From: Asparagopsis taxiformis
Taxonomy: Eukaryota; Rhodophyta; Florideophyceae; Bonnemaisoniales; Bonnemaisoniaceae
DNA length: 64,000 nucleotides
Assembly: GCA_030407315.1 (NCBI GenBank)
Contig: JALQPE010000171.1
Span: forward strand, 62,001 to 126,000
Reading direction: 5' to 3'
Position 1 is the first letter of the stretch. Every line of letters begins with the position of its first letter. Under the pieces are notes generated by a model that was not told the DNA's origin, made no database searches, and was given only the letters and a program-made list of their open reading frames with translations. Position numbers and translations under genes: made by a program. Positions 51,745 through 61,409 of the stretch are shown piece by piece.

Positions 51745-52776
51745 TTACCAGTTAATTCTTGTTTGCAATTCAAAAGGAACCTGCGCTTCACGTCGGATAA
51801 ACTCAATTGGCAAACCGTCAGGATCTTCAATCGTTGCGACAGAAACAACTGACGAACCCACAACCTGCTGCGCGGGCTCTCCAGCTACCTTGAGCATGCC
51901 GCCATTCTGACGCTCAAGATGCTGCAAATAGCTTGGCAGATCAATACAAGCTTTTGTAACATCAAACACAAGTCTATCAAAACCAGATGGCGGAATACCC
52001 TGCACACCTGACAAGCCGCCTTTCCCGTCCGGACTCTCGACAAATTCCAGACGTGTCCCAAGACCCTCCACAAAACAGGCACGGTTTCCACCGCTGGTCA
52101 GAAACTTCTCAGTGACATAAAAGCCAATACTGCCATAAAACGCCAAGCTCCGTTCAATATCCGACACGCGAATCGACGTGTGATGCAAACCAACACATCC
52201 AGCCGATGGTGCGCACACCGGCACGTCATACACCATGGTGCGCACCAGCGCGCCATTTTCCACGCGTTCATTCCCCTGCGCCTGGAAGCCCAAAATGGAA
52301 AAGAAGCCTGTCTCCGAGCCGCGCAGCGCGTTGACGTACACGACGCCGGGCACATGCGCGGTGAGTCGGAGCAAGTTCTCGACGAGCACACGACCGACAC
52401 CGGCGCCACGATGGGCGGGCAGGACGCAGACGCGGTCCAGTCGGGCGTTTTGTCGCTCGTAGATGACGCGCGCGGCTCCGAGCAACGTGCCGGTCGCGGT
52501 GCGCGCGATGACATGCTCCGTGGACACGGATAGATCAAGCTCGTCCTGTTTGATCGGACGCGCACCCTCGTGATCGGCCACCACGTTCCAGATGGCATAG
52601 GCGGTCGCGATGTCGTCCTCAGACGCGGCGCGTTGGACGATTGGTCGCTGCGCGTCACTCGGCGCCAGTCGTGAAGCCATTTGCGTGCGCGAACGCCAGC
52701 TGGGCATGCGCTGCGGTGACAGATGCGCGCGGTGAGCGCGCGCGAGAGGAAGTGCGGGTCCAGAGACGAATGCCAT
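51745..52776 (-). CDS. GNAT acetyltransferase fused to a glyoxalase (VOC) domain, putative plastid protein
   Basis: 343 residues from ATG 52776; an upstream in-frame ATG at 52827 is possible. I prefer 52776 because it gives MAFVSGPALPLARAHRAHL, a basic, hydroxylated leader with Phe at position 3, as in red-algal plastid transit peptides. About 48-185 form a GNAT domain with the acetyl-CoA pyrophosphate loop RGAGVGRVLVENLL and GFFSILGFQ. About 195-330 form a VOC/glyoxalase fold (GLHHTSIRVSDIERSLAFYGSIGF and VATIEDPDGLPIEFI, where His and Glu are metal ligands in active family members). The joint function is unknown. No intron. Confidence 0.82.
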   Translation of the reverse strand: MAFVSGPALPLARAHRAHLSPQRMPSWRSRTQMASRLAPSDAQRPIVQRAASEDDIATAYAIWNVVADHEGARPIKQDELDLSVSTEHVIARTATGTLLGAARVIYERQNARLDRVCVLPAHRGAGVGRVLVENLLRLTAHVPGVVYVNALRGSETGFFSILGFQAQGNERVENGALVRTMVYDVPVCAPSAGCVGLHHTSIRVSDIERSLAFYGSIGFYVTEKFLTSGGNRACFVEGLGTRLEFVESPDGKGGLSGVQGIPPSGFDRLVFDVTKACIDLPSYLQHLERQNGGMLKVAGEPAQQVVGSSVVSVATIEDPDGLPIEFIRREAQVPFELQTRINW

Positions 52777-53047
52777 GCTTGCTTGTCCGGGGCGTTTGCG
52801 ACGATGTGTGCGGTGGGGTTGTAACATGTCTGAGTCGCGTCGGGAGGTAGTGTGGTGGAAACTGAGAACGATGGAGTATGCTGCTGAAAGGACATGAGAT
52901 GTGGCGAATGGGAAGCGGGAAATTGCTGTTTGGACTCGCGTTGCAATTTAATTGGTAGCGATATATCTTCCTGCACTTGATTGGTTTATTAGTCTAAGAT
53001 ATTGTCAAGTATGATGTTTGATAGAGTAAGATATCTACCAACCGGCC

Positions 53048-53521
53048 TTACATCTTGCGATTTGTCAGCGTACACAAGCCGCATGCAAATACTATGGAAG
53101 CTGCAACAGTGCGAACATGATGCAGTTTACAGAATCGGCGCGTCATATCACCGACATTCTTGCCATCCGCATTTCGTAGCCCCTCAATATCCTCGCCGAG
53201 CACAAACTTGGTGTACGGACCGAGCGAAAACATCAGACCACCCGATAGAAGCCATGCTTGATCTCCGCTGTTCCAATACGCCACGCCGTGCGCAATCGAG
53301 CCGAGTACAACGAGTGGCGCCATGAGATCGCGTCCATTCGGCCACCAAATCGGAAACAGTTTCTTGATCGTTTCCTCCTCTTCTGTGCTCGCCAGTTTCA
53401 AGTATGTTCGCGAATCCACAAAGGAAACAAACGTCAATGCACCCGTCGCCACGCCCGCCAGACCCACCGCTGCCACCTCGCTCATCTTCTTCGAGAGCGT
53501 TGAGAACGACTGAAACTCCAT
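53048..53521 (-). CDS. DUF1772 (anthrone-oxygenase-like) membrane protein
   Basis: 157 residues with about four hydrophobic helices. The arrangement fits the DUF1772 family: GLAGVATGALTFVSFVDSRTYL near the N-terminus, FPIWWPNGRDLMAPLVVLGSIAHGVAYW in the middle, and W...H near the C-terminus (KLHHVRTVAASIVFACGL). Some family members are anthrone oxygenases in polyketide pathways; most are uncharacterised, so I give no substrate. The ATG at 53521 has no upstream ATG in frame. Confidence 0.75.
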   Translation of the reverse strand: MEFQSFSTLSKKMSEVAAVGLAGVATGALTFVSFVDSRTYLKLASTEEEETIKKLFPIWWPNGRDLMAPLVVLGSIAHGVAYWNSGDQAWLLSGGLMFSLGPYTKFVLGEDIEGLRNADGKNVGDMTRRFCKLHHVRTVAASIVFACGLCTLTNRKM

Positions 53522-54221
53522 GTTGAATCAAGCAAGCACACTCGAGATTCTTCAGGCAATCACAATCGCGGGTTGCGCCAGATGCTTCGCGCAGCTCGAC
53601 GGTGCGCACCAACGGCTGCCGGTTTTTTTTTTTCAGGTGCTCTGTGATCGCATGACTTGTGATTTTTTATTTTTAAATTTGGAAACCAATTCCGTCCATA
53701 CAGCTGCTTCTGTGTACTCTGCAGCAGGGAGCGTACGAGCAGTTGTCTGGAATTGTGGCCACGTTGCATCCACACACGCGCTTCACATATTTCCACGCGT
53801 GCGTGATTTGGCGCCTTGTTAACTAAATAATTTAGTGCTATAGCCTCCTGCGTGAGCTGATCAAGTTTGTTCAATAGCTTGTTGAACAGCATATCTCAGG
53901 CAGCTACCCGCTTCTACAGTCAACTGATGAATAGTTCCCCCGCACACATCTAGTTGCTGCTCATCAGCCTTTTGAGACCATGGGTGATTTGAGCGAATTC
54001 TTCCATATGTAATGAGTTCAATAATAACTAAAACACCACACACATGCACACAATTCTTCAAAGGTGAGGTCGTTGAAGCGCTCTGCTGTATGACATCATC
54101 CCCAAGTGTATCATATATTGGATTAAATACAGCAATTCAACTTCCGAAAACATGCAATTGAACTGTTTACTATGCATATCAATTTGTAAGGTACATGAAA
54201 CGGGGATAAAATTCAAACTAT
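53522..54221. other. 700-bp interval with a T10 run
   Basis: Between two minus-strand genes. A run of ten T (53624-53633) lies about 100 bp upstream of the DUF1772 start. No gene or RNA recognised. Confidence 0.5.
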
Positions 54222-57200
54222 CTACATCTCCCTAACATTTCGCAGTCGTGTCGATGGCATCTCCTCTACATTCTCAAGTTCCAACGACACCGAACCCAAG
54301 TAAACAATATTGACCAACGCAGAGTCCGTCCCTGGCACCACAACCGCCTCACCGGCCATGGAGCCAGCAGCTTGCATCAGCGCTGACTTGAGATCACTCA
54401 ACGGAGCAGCGCCGCGTGAAGGCGTCGCCATACCGCTTTCCAACTGCAGTCTTCCAGCACTGCCCGAAAGGAATCTATTCGATAGATCCCTCGAGAAGGA
54501 TGAGCCAATCGGTAGAGCTCCCATGCTGCTGCTACCCAACGGCGTGGCAGAAGGGCTTGTAACACGCGAGTTGCGTCGTGAATGAATCACCGAGGTTGCT
54601 CGTGAATTAGTGGCAGACGGTGCTATAGATCCGATCCTAGACAACGGTCGACTACCACTTGGTGTTGCTAACCTCGACGCGAGGCGACTAGTTGCTCTAG
54701 ACGTAGCTGTAGAATGCATCCCTGATTCTTCTTGCTCCATATGGGCAAAATCAATTGATCCGTCGACCTCAAAGTTACTCGAGTACGATGTTGGGTTTGG
54801 TGGTAGCCTACTTGACAATGGTCGCAGGGGTCCCGATTCACCATGTTCTCTTCGCTCTCCAATCCTCGGTCTTGTAATTGAGCTGTTTCCCACACTCAAT
54901 ACTGATGGTGGATCACTTCCCAATCTTCTCGCAAAAGGTGTCACTGTACTTCTGTTCATTTGGTCTACCCCTTGACTCAGTTGCTGGCGCCCATCATGTT
55001 GGCGTGTAGCTAGCTGTGAAGAATGGTCACTGCGTCTTCTCTGACCGAAACTCTCACGATATTGTTGTAGAAGACTGCCTCCGAAATCATCTCCTTGTGC
55101 AGGGGTCTCATCAGTTTTCCCGAACCGAGGTTGCAAACTCTCTGTATGTCCGTTTGAAAGTTGACGAAGACCATGAGACCAGCTTCCAGGTTCTCTCTGA
55201 TTTTCAAATTGGTTCTCTGCAGCGCGTGGTGGTGAATTTGAGCGTGAGACTGCTCGAGATCCTAGTCGCGAACCCACTCTCGAGTTAATTCGCGAGCCAC
55301 CTCTCGAGGCTGCAGCACTCATCAACGGGGACGGTCGCACAGAAACTGCATGTTGCGCAGGCCTGCCAACAATTATCATAATCTCTGATAAGCGCTGACC
55401 TGAAATTTTCGCAGCATCTACCGAAAAGGTGCGCGTTCGCCATCCTGGACTACCGTCTGTAGGCTTATCGGCTCCATACACCTGTCGTTCGGAGGCGGAC
55501 ACGATTACTTCAAAGTTGACAAATTTCCCCAACAATTGAATGCGCGGGTTGATGCGCCGAGATCCTGCTCCCGGCCCATTTTGCGTATTCCACAATGAGT
55601 TTTCTCCGACGAGCAACACAGCACAAGGCGGGGACCCAAATGACAATAAAATACCAAAGTCATCTGATGCAGGCTCACTACCCTCTGCAGTCTGGGCATA
55701 ATAGCTGTACGAAATTTTCAGTGAACCCTGTGCCACTCGTGAAGGTAGTATAGTCGGAAAAGAGACGTTTGCAACAAACAATCGCAAAACTGAATAAGTG
55801 CCAGAAACCATTCTTGAATCCGAAAAGGCAAATTCTGTCTTCATCGAGGCCGAACCATTCAGCGCTTGCTCATGAGAAAGACAAAGATTTGCAGCATTTG
55901 TATCACCAGCAGCGACACTTGTTCTCATGAACGACGGTTGAATTTGCTGCTCAGCCATATTGAAATAGCGCCTGGAATCTTTAACAGCTCCGTTACGCAT
56001 GAAGCGTGGGCCCCAGCCTGGATTGAATGAGGTAGAGAATGGCAGTTCAGTGATAACGGCACGTTCCTTGAAAAACTGAGAGACAGCCTCACGACCAAAT
56101 TTGCCTCGTGGTCCTGTCCAGAACCGCTCCTCTAGCTCACGTGGGTCCGAGTTGGGTGGGCATTTATCGACGGTCCAGGCGGGCGCAAAGATAGCTGCAG
56201 AAGTGCCACCTTGCTTAATTGCTCGAAGTGCTAGATGCGTGTGGAAGCCACCACCTCCAAACGTGTTGCGACCATGGATATCAACACCAGTGAAAACGTC
56301 AGTGCGACGAGTGCCTGCCTTTGCAGCGGAGCGGATCGGTGCATTTCGATCCCAATGATAGTTTGTAAAGATCGAGCCTGCAGCCTTGAAGAATTGCTCA
56401 TTCTCTGCATTGAGTTCATTCTGCCAGGCGAGCGAACCATCACGTGTGACTGAATCATACCAAATTACTTCTGAAACGGGACCGACGATCTTCCTCATGG
56501 ATCTGGTGAGATCTCCGACGAAAGCGGCAAGATCCGAGGCGGCGACAGATCCAGTTGGGAGGGCGACTTCAACGTTAACTAACCAACCATCAAATCCATA
56601 GAATTTTGCAATAGCGGCCAATTGCGCTGCTGCCTTTGCTCGGGTCTTAAAGTTGGCGAGGATTTTCTGCAACTCTACAAGTCCTTCATCCCACTCGAAA
56701 ATTAATGTACCAAGTACGAGCGATCCGTGGCGATGACCGGCTTGGATGTAGCCGACAGGGGGGATGGTTACGCAATGGTGACTGAAATACACAAAGATAT
56801 CTACATAAGCCCAATGATTGAAGCGCCACATTTCTGTATCTGGCGGACATTCCTCACCCTTGACACCGGTTGCGGAAGCTTCCCATTCTTGATAGCCACC
56901 TCTAAAATCATGACAAACGAGCAACCTCGGGGGCTGAAGTCTCTTCAAGGAGCCTGCGGCACCTCTTCCGGCGGGGTGGGGTATCGATGAGACAGCGGGT
57001 TGCCCGGAAGCGCTCTGTCCTCTGGTATAGCGTTTAATGGCAGCTTCGGAAAGCGGAACTTTTGAAACGCATTTTGCGGCCAGTCCTGTTGGTCTCCATC
57101 TGAACAACTCGTCGACTGTGACAAGTGGATAGGTAACTCCAGTCCTTTTAGGGAAGGTACGTTTTTGATCAGTCTTGACATCGGTGGTTGCTCGTTCGGG

Positions 57201-57506
57201 TTGAGAGGGGCGCGGTACACGATCTTGTTGTATGGAGCCGGAGGATCTCATGTTGGCTCTTGGTGGGCGGCCGGCGAGCAGGGAGGATGCGCGATGAAAC
57301 GAGGAAGCACCGCGGGAAAGTCGGCGGGGAATGGACTGCATACGGGATTGTTTGGGCGGTGATGTAGTTTGCGAGGATGCATTTTGAGCGGCGGTTGTGG
57401 CCGGGGCATTGGGTTGATTGGATGTAGTCTGAGCGGGTGCGGATGCATTGACAGCGGCCTGCTCCTTGCGGCGGCGCTGGGCCTTGAGGGATAGTTCACG
57501 AAGCAT
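54222..57506 (-). CDS. ENGASE: Cytosolic endo-beta-N-acetylglucosaminidase (ENGase, GH85) with long disordered C-terminus
   Basis: 1094 residues from the first ATG at 57506. Residues 1-170 are basic and disordered. The GH85 barrel follows: LLVCHDFRGGYQEWE, HWAYVDIFVYFSHHCVTIPPVGYIQAGHRHG, LGTLIFEW, then FYGFDGWLVNVEV with the catalytic Asn 311/Glu 313 pair (family N-x-E), and EVIWYDSVTRDGSLAWQNELN. A beta-sandwich region reaches about 730. The last 350 residues are Ser/Arg-rich repeats (SRLGSRAVSR, SRATSRLASRLA) not found in typical ENGases. The enzyme cleaves the chitobiose core of free or misfolded N-glycans in the cytosol. No intron. Confidence 0.93.
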   Translation of the reverse strand: MLRELSLKAQRRRKEQAAVNASAPAQTTSNQPNAPATTAAQNASSQTTSPPKQSRMQSIPRRLSRGASSFHRASSLLAGRPPRANMRSSGSIQQDRVPRPSQPERATTDVKTDQKRTFPKRTGVTYPLVTVDELFRWRPTGLAAKCVSKVPLSEAAIKRYTRGQSASGQPAVSSIPHPAGRGAAGSLKRLQPPRLLVCHDFRGGYQEWEASATGVKGEECPPDTEMWRFNHWAYVDIFVYFSHHCVTIPPVGYIQAGHRHGSLVLGTLIFEWDEGLVELQKILANFKTRAKAAAQLAAIAKFYGFDGWLVNVEVALPTGSVAASDLAAFVGDLTRSMRKIVGPVSEVIWYDSVTRDGSLAWQNELNAENEQFFKAAGSIFTNYHWDRNAPIRSAAKAGTRRTDVFTGVDIHGRNTFGGGGFHTHLALRAIKQGGTSAAIFAPAWTVDKCPPNSDPRELEERFWTGPRGKFGREAVSQFFKERAVITELPFSTSFNPGWGPRFMRNGAVKDSRRYFNMAEQQIQPSFMRTSVAAGDTNAANLCLSHEQALNGSASMKTEFAFSDSRMVSGTYSVLRLFVANVSFPTILPSRVAQGSLKISYSYYAQTAEGSEPASDDFGILLSFGSPPCAVLLVGENSLWNTQNGPGAGSRRINPRIQLLGKFVNFEVIVSASERQVYGADKPTDGSPGWRTRTFSVDAAKISGQRLSEIMIIVGRPAQHAVSVRPSPLMSAAASRGGSRINSRVGSRLGSRAVSRSNSPPRAAENQFENQREPGSWSHGLRQLSNGHTESLQPRFGKTDETPAQGDDFGGSLLQQYRESFGQRRRSDHSSQLATRQHDGRQQLSQGVDQMNRSTVTPFARRLGSDPPSVLSVGNSSITRPRIGERREHGESGPLRPLSSRLPPNPTSYSSNFEVDGSIDFAHMEQEESGMHSTATSRATSRLASRLATPSGSRPLSRIGSIAPSATNSRATSVIHSRRNSRVTSPSATPLGSSSMGALPIGSSFSRDLSNRFLSGSAGRLQLESGMATPSRGAAPLSDLKSALMQAAGSMAGEAVVVPGTDSALVNIVYLGSVSLELENVEEMPSTRLRNVREM

Positions 57507-58007
57507 GGTTGATGCGCGACGACGACGTCGAGTTGGGTCGAGGCGCGTCCAAGTTGAAGATGCGTGGACGAAGAAATAGAGTAGGAGTGGCGTTGCTGTA
57601 CGTCTTTGGGGGATGATATGAATGTATGCTGTAAAGAAGATGATCGGCTGCCGATTGTTGTAGCTCGCAAGACGACAGGCTGTCCTGAGCAAAGTGTTAT
57701 AGGTAGGTAACAGCAATCTGAGCGATTGCGATATTCTTGGTTGAAATTGGTTGATTTATCGAAATTTCATGGATTACTACTAGCGTAGCTCACAGTTAGC
57801 GGTGGCTTGTCGTCTCGAGACGTGTCATACAGAGCAAGTTGAGGTCTCAAATGACCTCAACTTGAGGTCAGCGCATTGCTGAGAATGGATGGAGGATGCC
57901 GGACACATCATCGCGCACGACAACCTTCGCTTCCGTTGTGACCTAAATCACTGGCAACCACTGGCTGGGTAACAATAAACGATCTCAACGTCACGGCGCA
58001 TCATATC
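57507..58007. other. 501-bp interval upstream of ENGase with a palindrome
   Basis: Between two minus-strand genes; contains the GAGGTC inverted repeat listed separately. Confidence 0.5.
57839..57870. promoter_or_regulatory. Palindrome TGACCTCAA-C-TTGAGGTCA with an extra half-site
   Basis: Perfect 9-bp arms (57852-57860 and 57862-57870) around one C, preceded by a third TTGAGGTC half-site at 57839-57846. It lies about 350 bp upstream of the ENGase start and 145 bp upstream of the next gene's stop when read on the plus strand. A dimeric regulator site is possible; that is inference. Confidence 0.5.
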
Positions 58008-59126
58008 TCAAACGCTACCCATCTGCAAGACGTCGATGACAATTGGAGAAATCACCTTTCGACTCGCCTTGCAGTTTCCCTGTTGCATCCATCGAACTCC
58101 ATGCACACTTTCAACGTTCATCAACTGCAACATCCCATCCTTTGCATCGATCATTTTCTCAACAATCTCATCCCCCACCCCGTCCGCTATGCACATCTCT
58201 CTTTTAAACGCACCGTTTGTAGAGTTGCAAAGCACCAGTACAGCAAGCAAACCCCTTTTCTCCGCAAACTCCACCAGACATTTCGCCAGACCCTCCTTCC
58301 CTGCCAACACAAACAGCTCCGCCACAGACACATTTACAGATGCCAGCCCCAACCTTCGCCCCTTCCCCGAAACTACTTTCAGATCCTTCCGTAGCAGGTC
58401 CTTCACACTCATCCCATCCACACTCCTCCGCTCCAATTTCAGCATTTTGAACAGTCGCTTCTGCCATTTCCCATCCGTATCAAACCCGACCAACTGCAAG
58501 CCCTCCTTCGCCAACGGCCTCAACAACTCTATCGCCTTTTTGTCCCGCTCCGTTCCCTTTCCCGAATCCATGTCCATGTTCTGCGTATCCAGCAGCACGG
58601 CAGACAATAACAACACCGCAACCGCTGAATTTAATTTCGAACCCATCAACTCCGTCACAAGCGTCGCACACGAGCCGACTTTCTCAACCACACGTGGCGA
58701 TGCAGAAAAGTGTTTTCCAGCGTCGAAATGATGGTCAACAATACCCGTGACATACTCATTCAACCCCGCCTGTTCACTGCAAAGCTCGTTATGATCCAGC
58801 AGAGTTAGCCGTGCACCAGACGATAACATATCAACTAGCTTTAAATCGTCAATGAACACAAGCTGCTCCCCCGTCGCCGAAAGTCCTGCCAATGTGAGAG
58901 CGCGCATGACGTCGCGTCGTAGCGGTAGATCCTCGCGCGGGACGTTTACAACCGGCACAGTCGGCGCAGCATCGGTGTGATTCGCGTATGCGAACGCAAT
59001 TGCACATACAATCGAGTCTAGGTCTGCTGCTTCATTGCCGAGGTATATGTGCGCTGGCTGCGCTACAGCGGTGTTGCGCGCGTGGACAAGGTAGTCGCGT
59101 AGCGGAGATTTGTATTCCGAGCACAT
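58008..59126 (-). CDS. PPX1: Exopolyphosphatase, PPX1/Prune-type DHH phosphoesterase
   Basis: 372 residues from ATG 59126, which aligns with the yeast PPX1 start (SPLRDYL); an in-frame ATG at 59219 would add 31 residues and perhaps a targeting leader. DHH-family metal motifs in order: GNEAADLDSI, LLDHNE and VDHHFD. The C-terminal DHHA2 part ends with a KREMCIADG basic region. It would remove terminal phosphates from polyphosphate chains. Divergent from the acetyl-CoA transporter gene. Confidence 0.9.
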   Translation of the reverse strand: MCSEYKSPLRDYLVHARNTAVAQPAHIYLGNEAADLDSIVCAIAFAYANHTDAAPTVPVVNVPREDLPLRRDVMRALTLAGLSATGEQLVFIDDLKLVDMLSSGARLTLLDHNELCSEQAGLNEYVTGIVDHHFDAGKHFSASPRVVEKVGSCATLVTELMGSKLNSAVAVLLLSAVLLDTQNMDMDSGKGTERDKKAIELLRPLAKEGLQLVGFDTDGKWQKRLFKMLKLERRSVDGMSVKDLLRKDLKVVSGKGRRLGLASVNVSVAELFVLAGKEGLAKCLVEFAEKRGLLAVLVLCNSTNGAFKREMCIADGVGDEIVEKMIDAKDGMLQLMNVESVHGVRWMQQGNCKASRKVISPIVIDVLQMGSV

Positions 59127-59534
59127 CGTTTGTGTTGTATGCGTGTGTCTCCAGCCTGGGCGATGCGTGTGCAATGGTAGAAGCGATGGTGTGAAACAGA
59201 CGCCTATTTGTACCCGCATTTCAGGTCGGAGAGTAATGAATTGGATTCCGCATCACAGGAAGAGTTCGTAACATGTTCACTGCCGCGCGCTTCGCAACAC
59301 CTCCCCACCACAGCAATGCACTGTGAATGCAAATTTTTTTTCCAAAAATTTGATCTTTGCCGCACTAGAACACCAAGCATGAGCAGGCAGCAAGGACGCA
59401 GCGTTGGCATATGAGCGTTTACGGGGCAACCATGATGACTGACTACAAGCTACGACGATAATACTTATATGCGCAAGAGTTTTCAGGTCACTATCTAGAC
59501 TGGCAAAACATTTTCGTTGCGGTGAATCTTCGAC
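59127..59534. other. Divergent promoter region between PPX1 and AT-1-like genes
   Basis: 408 bp without a gene, including an A/T-rich tract around 59330-59350. Confidence 0.5.
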
Positions 59535-61274
59535 ATGCATTCCCGCAAATCTCTTGCCAATAGTGAATCAATGGCGTCTTCACCAATTGCAGAAGATTCC
59601 CTACCGAATCTAAGCGAGGTGCAATCCACATCCGACACGAAAGATCCTCCAGCAGATTGGTGGTCTGACCGGTTCTCAATTCTGCTGCTAGTTCTGCTCT
59701 ACACTGCACAGGGTCTACCAATGGGGCTTGCATTTGGTTCAATCCCATTGCTGTTGAAAGAATCAGGTGCAAGCTACGCTGCCCTCGCTCAATTTTCCAT
59801 GTCCAGCCTGCCATACTCTGTGAAACTTTTCATAGCACCTGTAGTAGACGCATTATTCATTCCAAGTTTTGGCCGACGCAAATCGTGGATTGTACCGGTG
59901 CAGCTCGTAATTGGCTGCACACTGCTCTTTCTTTCGTCGCATATTCCTGGCTGGGTGCGCGAGGCAAATGTGTCCTATCTTACACCAACTTTTCTCATGC
60001 TGCTTGCAATGACGGCGACCCAGGACATTGCGGTGGACGGATGGTCTCTCACAATGCTGCAGAAGAAAAATGTGGCCTACGCGAGCACGTGCCAGTCATT
60101 AGGACTTACAATAGGTTACTTTGCGACATTTACAATTTTTCTCGCATTGAACAGTCCCGAGTTTTGTGACAAGTACATACGGCCCTTCATGCCAATTTCA
60201 TCTGGAACAGGCGCTGTCACGGATCTGGCAGGGGCGTTGCAGAATGCAGGGTTGTTTTATCTACTTTTAACAATGTACATTACATTTTTCAAGAAGGAAG
60301 GCTTGGAAGAGGAGCGAGCTAAAAAGGATGATGACTGGGAAACATTGAAAGGAAGTGATGGCACGTGCATGGAAGAGTCGATGGACGGGGAGTTACGCGT
60401 CGACGATGGGCGCAATTCTCAATTTGGATCGTCGTGGTCTCAAGCAATGTCCAGCATCAAGTCCACTTATTCTGATTTGTTCGTTGTGACCAAGTTACCA
60501 GCCGTTCGAACGCTGGTATTTGCCCTGCTCATTGCCAAAGTTGGCTTTTCTGCTTACGACAATGGTACGTGTTGGAATCAAAATTCATCAATGGACCGCT
60601 GTAGTGCGCGGCGCTGTCCGAAGAGCTGAATCTAACATTGAGATGATGTGTACTGAAAAGTTACTGACTTGAAGCTGCTAGAACACGGGTTTGCGAAAGA
60701 GACGATGGCTTCAATGGCTGTATTTCAATCGCCATTCATCTTGTTGGGGACCATTGTAATGGGGAAATGGACAGCGAAATGGCCACCTCTTCAATTGTAC
60801 CTGATAGGATTCCTCCTGCGGTTTATTATTAGCCTGACGGGTCCACTGTGTGTTGCGCTACTGTCGCGCTTTGGAGGAACGGTGACTCCAGCTTTCTACC
60901 TGCTTGTTTTATCACTGAGCATTGTTTACACGCTCGCATCAGAGTGTATCATGTTCATTGGAATGGGAGCGTTCTTCCTGAACATTACCAGTTCTTCGGT
61001 GCATGTCGCGGGATCTTATCTTACTCTGCTAAACACCAGTTCGAATATGGGCGGTATATGGCCTAAAGCAATCACGTTGTGGTTGGTATCCAAGCTGACC
61101 ATACGCGAGCAATGTGCAGTTTCGGCGGAGTGCCCGATACGGTATGACGGATACTACATCATATCCATAGCACTGCTTCCGTTGGCGAGCGCGGTTGGAC
61201 TACACTTGTATCGCACGATGCCCAAGCTGCAACAGCTACCGGACTCTGCCTGGAGAGTGTCCAAGTCGCAATGA
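59535..61274 (+). CDS. SLC33A1: Acetyl-CoA transporter AT-1 (SLC33A1) (one intron)
   Basis: Exons join(59535..60564,60661..61274) give 547 residues. The 96-nt intron has donor GTACGT, a CTAAC branch-like site and acceptor GAAAAG; it restores AYDNVTDLKLLEHGFAKE, the family sequence between helices. MFS-type signatures include LYTAQGLPMGLAFGSIPLLL, LPYSVKLFIAPVVDALF, TQDIAVDGWSLTML and ANMG-like NTSSNMGGIWPK. In animals it carries acetyl-CoA into the ER lumen for protein or glycan acetylation. A second acceptor (TTGAAG at about 60675) would shift frame and is rejected. Confidence 0.93.
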
Positions 61275-61409
61275 CGCAGTTATGTACTGTGGCGAATGGT
61301 GTCTGATCTGTAAATAGATTTGAATATTGCGCTCTCGAGAACACGTATGCAGACTCTACGCTCGAGATGTAACTTATCATTCAGTCATATGTACACCAGA
61401 GGTTTCTTC

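Noticed and set aside
52098..52976. 292-codon frame overlapping the GNAT half of the fusion gene
   Set aside because: Ser/Arg/Cys-rich and out of frame with the conserved GNAT and VOC motifs.
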